In this document: positions 12,828 to 15,701 of the stretch, in pieces
Layout of the letters: the number at the start of each line of letters is the position of its first letter
Numbering within the stretch: the stretch's first letter is position 1
DNA from: SIG603 sp044432645
GTDB lineage: Bacteria; Bacillota; Clostridia; Oscillospirales; Acutalibacteraceae
NCBI GenBank assembly: GCA_044432645.1
Contig: JAWXUM010000047.1
Span: forward strand, 1-15,701
Length of the DNA: 15,701 bases
Reading direction: 5' to 3'
Program-made: the position numbers and the translations under genes
The notes under the pieces: model-generated
Told to the model about the DNA's origin: nothing
Seen by the model: the letters and a program-made list of their open reading frames with translations, nothing else
The model's database searches: none

Positions 12828-12936
12828 TTATTAATTTTGACACTTTTTATATCGGTCAAAGCTTCAAATTCTCGTTTTTTATTCTTTGTCCATTCTCTCA
12901 AACTATTTTCCGTGTGGATTTTTTATGTTTTGCATT
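12824..12936 (-). pseudogene. C-terminal remnant of a DUF6557-like gene (copy 4)
   Basis: Frame: (A)KH, KIHTENSLREWTKNKKREFE, ALTDIKSVKINK, stop. It matches the last residues of copy 1 (KIDTENNSREWLRNKKRELE, VLVDIK). An internal deletion joins the AKH codons directly to KIHTEN, losing the acidic stretch, and the rest of the gene is replaced by the abiE operon, whose stop lies at 12937. The remnant's TGA overlaps the kptA ATG. Confidence 0.8.
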
Positions 12937-13845
12937 CTAAGTATCTAGCTTTATCCACTTACATTTCTCACAATCCCACCTCAAAAGCAACTCATCTTCT
13001 CGCATAATTGCTTCAAAAACAGGAGAGAGGAACGTCTTAATCATATCCATAACAACCTGAAACTCTAGTGTATTGTCTTTAATAACCTTAAGAAAGGCTT
13101 TCCATCTCTTAATAATATCATCATCACTAGAGAGTGACATCAGTCTATCGAAACTATCTGCTTCATAACTAGTACCACGACAACTTAAAGTTTCGAATAT
13201 AGCTGTTTGAAGCTTTGCTCCCTCAAAATCAAAAGTAGAGGCTAAATAATAAATATCATAAAAGTCTTTCATTCTACTAGTCAATTCAAATCTTTGAAGC
13301 ATAGCATCAAACTTTTCAGCGATGGTACTTTCGATGGAGTATGTTTTTATAACAGGGGATTCAAACTCTGGGAGCTGGGTTGCAATTGTTCTTTCTTCTG
13401 CCTTTGGCACGATTACATCTCCTACACCAATATCTACATGAAATGGGACTCGAACATTTTTTATCTGAGCAATGATTTGAACACTGATACCGTTATATTT
13501 TCTTTGTGGTGAAATTTCTTCAAAGCCTTTTGTTTTCATAGTAATATAATCATTTCCAGTATCGACACAAATGATTTTTTCTATTAAAGCTTGTATATCT
13601 TCCATGGAATTTGAAAAATGCCTTAGTAAGAAATCCACATCAACTGTGGCTCTGCTGTCAAAGTTAGTTAGTGTATAGATAAACAAACCACCCTTTAGAA
13701 CAAGATGTTCGTCATATCCTGACTTAGAAAGTTTCCTCAAAAATTCTTCTTGCACAAAGAGCTGTAGACATTGCTGATAGCTAATGCTTACGCTTTTTGC
13801 TTTATTTCTTAGTTTTGCCAGTACTGATGCTGCAATATCAGCCAT
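12937..13845 (-). CDS. abiEii: AbiEii/AbiGii nucleotidyltransferase toxin
   Basis: 302 residues from the ATG at 13845, which overlaps the AbiEi stop (TAATG) and has AGGAG upstream; a GTG nine bases earlier would sit against that ribosome site. The nucleotidyltransferase motif is intact: LVLKGGLFIYT (K51-G52-G53) followed by TVDVDFL (D69, D71). Further conserved segments are KTYSIESTIAEKFDAML and RMKDFYDIYYLA. Family role: type IV toxin that binds nucleotide (GTP for characterised AbiEii) and modifies tRNA, causing reversible growth arrest and abortive infection. It is terminal in its operon and looks functional. Confidence 0.93.
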   Translation of the reverse strand: MADIAASVLAKLRNKAKSVSISYQQCLQLFVQEEFLRKLSKSGYDEHLVLKGGLFIYTLTNFDSRATVDVDFLLRHFSNSMEDIQALIEKIICVDTGNDYITMKTKGFEEISPQRKYNGISVQIIAQIKNVRVPFHVDIGVGDVIVPKAEERTIATQLPEFESPVIKTYSIESTIAEKFDAMLQRFELTSRMKDFYDIYYLASTFDFEGAKLQTAIFETLSCRGTSYEADSFDRLMSLSSDDDIIKRWKAFLKVIKDNTLEFQVVMDMIKTFLSPVFEAIMREDELLLRWDCEKCKWIKLDT

Positions 13846-14453
13846 TATAGCCACACTCCTATCAAATCTTTTACTTTTTTCTGTACTCTTAGTATTTTTG
13901 CATATTTCATTAGATTAGGGATATTTTTCTGTTCATCGTTAACATATCTTTGTATTGCTTTGTTGAATATCTCTTTATCCATCTTATTCATGTTTCTGAG
14001 AATATCACAAATAGTCCGATCTATATCATAGATTCGGACTGGTTCTCCATCTATTACACCTTCTGTTTCACCAAGCACAAGAATTGATGGTTCTACACGA
14101 TAAGTTGTTATAAAAGGGTAGTCAATTTTTGTTCTACCTTTAGATACCCTTTTGTCTATGGCAAAATTCCATTCAGCTGGATTTCTGTCTGTATATTCAT
14201 AATAAAACAGAGCAGTTTCCATGCATAGCACTGCATCAGGGAATAGCTTATTGATGATTAGAATTTCACTTCCACTATCATTTTGAAGATAATGATAGTA
14301 TCCTCGCTTTACTTTTTCAATCACTGCATCATCAAGAAGACTCACAATATCTGCATGATAAAATCCTTCTTCTTTTAGCTGTGCTGTTGTCATTATATAA
14401 TTATATTTTGTAAAAACATTATTGATATTTCTTTGTTTCTTATCTGAGTTCAC
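13845..14453 (-). CDS. abiEi: AbiEi-family antitoxin and transcription repressor
   Basis: 202 residues from a GTG start with AGAGGTGA upstream. The N-terminal winged helix (about 15-60: YNYIMTTAQLKEEGFYHADI, SLLDDAVIEKVKRGYYHY) is followed by the longer antitoxin domain (FPDAVLCMETALFYYEYTD, VRIYDIDRTICDILRN). In type IV systems the antitoxin does not bind the toxin but counteracts its effect and represses the operon by binding repeats near the promoter. It is the first gene of a two-gene operon with overlapping stop and start. Confidence 0.92.
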   Translation of the reverse strand: MNSDKKQRNINNVFTKYNYIMTTAQLKEEGFYHADIVSLLDDAVIEKVKRGYYHYLQNDSGSEILIINKLFPDAVLCMETALFYYEYTDRNPAEWNFAIDKRVSKGRTKIDYPFITTYRVEPSILVLGETEGVIDGEPVRIYDIDRTICDILRNMNKMDKEIFNKAIQRYVNDEQKNIPNLMKYAKILRVQKKVKDLIGVWL

Positions 14454-14475
14454 AGTTTCACCTCTATCAAAGCAC

Positions 14476-14495
14476 CTACACTTAATATCTACACT
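14476..14495 (-). repeat. direct repeats in the abiE leader, candidate AbiEi operator
   Basis: CTACACT occurs twice, 13 bp apart (14476-14482 and 14489-14495), between the promoter and the abiEi start. AbiEi repressors bind paired repeats in this position in characterised systems; the assignment here is inferred. Confidence 0.4.
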
Positions 14496-14512
14496 ACAGC
14501 ACTTTAGTATAA

Positions 14513-14541
14513 ATTATAGACTATTTCTTTGATAAAGTCAA
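14513..14541 (-). promoter_or_regulatory. strong promoter of the abiE operon
   Basis: Minus strand: TTGACT, 17 bases, TATAAT, about 60 bp before the abiEi start. Confidence 0.82.
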
Positions 14542-14672
14542 GTTGCGTGAAAATTTATTTACTCAATATATGATTCCAAGCAAAAAAACATGGCGAACCC
14601 TGCCTTTCCTATGTTTTAGTCACACTTTCATTTGCTAAACGTAGTATACACTTTTTTATATCCAAGTGAGCC
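14542..14672. other. junction between the abiE cassette and a truncated MBOAT gene
   Basis: No gene is seen. GTATACAC (14643-14650) and GTGTATAC (14698-14705) form an inverted repeat that brackets the point where the MBOAT similarity stops. I could not identify an insertion sequence or attachment site, but the arrangement suggests that an element or cassette entered here. Confidence 0.4.
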
Positions 14673-15128
14673 TCAAGCGGTGAACTGTGGTTCGATGCGG
14701 TGTATACACAATACATCGATAACATAAGAAATAGCTTGAAAAGTGAAAAATGATAAGCCTATTGGCAATGCAATACTTGGTACGCTTATACCACTATTGA
14801 AAATAGAATTGATATTTTCGAGTGTAAACATCAAGTATTTAAACACAAACATTATACCTAAATTCACAGAAAGCATAGCAACAATAATAATCTTTGATTT
14901 AGATTTATTACTTCTAAACTTATCTATTAAAATTGCAAACCACCAGTTAAACATAATAGATGCTATCATTATTAAAACAAAATAGGGTTCACCCCATGCG
15001 TAAAAACATAAGCTTACCAAAGCTAAGAAAATATTTTGCGAATTTCTGCTTTTTCTTAATAACACGTAATATATAAACAATACACATGGCAAGAAAAGAA
15101 ACAAAAACACTGAACTTGAAAAAAGCAT
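14673..15128 (-). pseudogene. MBOAT O-acyltransferase (AlgI/DltB-like), N-terminal third only
   Basis: MLFSSSVFLFLFLPCVLFIY, SLCFYAWGEPYFVLIMIASI, FKYLMFTLENINSIF, LPIGLSFFTFQAISYVIDV are classic opening segments of AlgI-like membrane-bound O-acyltransferases, with four or five membrane helices. Full proteins have about 450-500 residues; here similarity ends at about residue 138 and 13 unrelated residues precede a stop, so the catalytic histidine region is absent. AAGGAG lies before the ATG. Such enzymes acylate cell-wall or exopolysaccharide. The gene has been cut by rearrangement on the side facing the abiE locus. Confidence 0.85.
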
Positions 15129-15154
15129 AAGTACACTCCTTGTTGAATTAATAT

Positions 15155-15277
15155 TTATAAACTATCCTTAAATTCAACTGTGTATTGTTCTGTGTTTTTA
15201 TCAAAACCCAATTTATATGGGTTGTCATTTGCTTTTCTTCTTTTTGCGAATTTTACTACTTTTTTCTCATTAATCAT
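15155..15277 (-). CDS. small 40-residue protein, possibly a truncated ICE sigma-factor-like N-terminus
   Basis: MINEKKVVKFAKRRKANDNP, YKLGFDKNTEQYTVEFKDSL, stop. GAGGA lies 8 bases before the ATG and the gene ends 26 bp before the MBOAT ATG, so they look co-transcribed. The segment NPYxLGxDxxTxxYxVxFxD resembles, from memory, the opening of small sigma-70-like proteins of Tn1549-type ICEs, which continue for about 100 more residues. It could equally be a short protein in its own right. No membrane segment is seen, so it is not DltX. Confidence 0.5.
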   Translation of the reverse strand: MINEKKVVKFAKRRKANDNPYKLGFDKNTEQYTVEFKDSL

Positions 15278-15294
15278 GAGTTTTCCTCTTCTTT

Positions 15295-15324
15295 CTAATA
15301 TCTTGAATTTCCTTAATTTTTCAA
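15295..15324 (-). promoter_or_regulatory. possible promoter for the small ORF and MBOAT fragment
   Basis: Minus strand: TTGAAA, 18 bases, TATTAG, just upstream of the small ORF. A weak -10 and a very short leader reduce confidence. Confidence 0.3.
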
Positions 15325-15376
15325 AATGTTAGAAGTGGAGGGGAACGACAATGTAGGATTATATGTTTTTGGGTAA

Positions 15377-15538
15377 TATAGCAACTTGAATATTATTAGC
15401 CCTTAACTAAGTGGCATAAATCCTGCCAAAAGCTCTAAAAATCCTCGCTAATACGCAAGTATTAGCTGTGGTTTTTAAAACTTCTGACAAAATTTCTGCT
15501 CACTTATTTATAAGCCTAATAATAATCAAGTTGCTATA
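15377..15538. repeat. 162-bp imperfect palindrome with GCAA tetraloop
   Basis: TATAGCAACTTGA at 15377 is matched by its complement ending at 15538; the arms stay paired with small bulges through TATTATTAG, AAGTG, AAAT, AAAAAT-like segments to an apex of GCTAATAC, loop GCAA, GTATTAGC (15447-15466). TA borders both ends, as in TA-inserting mariner/IS630-type MITEs. The plus-strand GCAA loop closed by C-G is a GNRA tetraloop, so the plus-strand RNA would fold very stably. No ORF is present. Confidence 0.7.
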
Positions 15539-15592
15539 AAAAAATGCCAAGTTTATTCTTTGAGGAATTTAACTTGGCACTTTTATATTTTA
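15538..15592 (-). terminator. bidirectional hairpin terminator
   Basis: TGCCAAGTT (15545-15553) pairs with AACTTGGCA (15571-15579). The minus strand continues with seven T, the plus strand with a weaker CTTTTATATTTT. It probably ends a minus-strand gene lying beyond the right edge. From here to the end (15593-15701) I see no gene. Confidence 0.8.
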
Positions 15593-15701
15593 GATATTTC
15601 GTTAAATTTAATTTGTATTGCGAATGGTTAAGTGTGATAATTTTTCATTTCCACAAATATTAAATATTGCAAATTGATAAATTAAGTTGAAATAATCTTT
15701 C

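Noticed and set aside
1..15701. tRNA or rRNA genes
   Set aside because: No cloverleaf with a GTTCGA-type T-loop in proper context and no conserved rRNA segments were found on either strand.

Overview
The window is very AT-rich, has Gram-positive style ribosome sites (AGGAGG-like) and near-consensus sigma-A promoters, and carries gene families typical of anaerobic Firmicutes. I read it as an accessory region, probably part of or beside an integrative conjugative element (ICE), in a Clostridia-type genome. No species can be named. Almost everything is on the minus strand, so the biological order runs right to left.

Right edge (15.7 to 14.5 kb): a 162-bp palindrome and a terminator, a 40-codon small ORF, and the truncated N-terminal third of an MBOAT O-acyltransferase, cut at a junction next to an abiE locus. 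At 14.5-12.9 kb lies an intact type IV toxin-antitoxin operon (AbiEi/AbiEii) with its own strong promoter. At 12.9-9.0 kb is a dense array of intact and decayed conflict genes: a C-terminal remnant of a DUF6557-like gene, kptA (RNA 2'-phosphotransferase), a SWIM zinc-finger remnant, an intact DUF6557-like gene, another DUF6557-like remnant, a type III toxin-antitoxin locus (promoter plus tandem-repeat antitoxin RNA plus decayed ToxN-family toxin), a VbhA-like antitoxin overlapping a second intact DUF6557-like gene, and a DUF4160/DUF2442 pair ended by a terminator. A complete IS3-family element (7.6-8.8 kb) is the only substantial plus-strand gene.

At 7.5-5.0 kb are a YhcG-type PD-(D/E)XK nuclease, a plasmid pRiA4b ORF-3-like protein that ends at a slippery heptamer, a dinD remnant, and an intact HigB/HigA toxin-antitoxin operon with an operator-like palindrome inside the promoter. 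At 4.7-3.4 kb are an IS3 fragment and an AbiF/Abi_2 HEPN locus: a strong promoter drives a short terminator-ended RNA (abiF-RNA-like) just upstream of an abi gene that is now deleted and frameshifted. At 3.4-3.05 kb are an orphan promoter with leader hairpins and a MITE-like inverted-repeat element. At 2.96-0.18 kb is a three-gene antirestriction operon (small Cys-rich protein, ArdA-like protein, DUF4314/ArdA-like protein) typical of ICEs, ended by a strong terminator. A possible Bro-N fragment lies at the left edge.

The main theme is a turnover site for defence and addiction modules. At least eight genes are remnants with deletions, frameshifts or stops, yet the small-RNA antitoxin promoters remain consensus-like. 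The features most worth attention are the two RNA-antitoxin-like loci (the type III tandem-repeat RNA at 10.8-10.97 kb and the abiF-like RNA at 4.27-4.38 kb), both retained beside broken toxins, and the DUF6557-like family, present as two genes and two remnants and once overlapping a VbhA antitoxin with no Fic toxin in sight.
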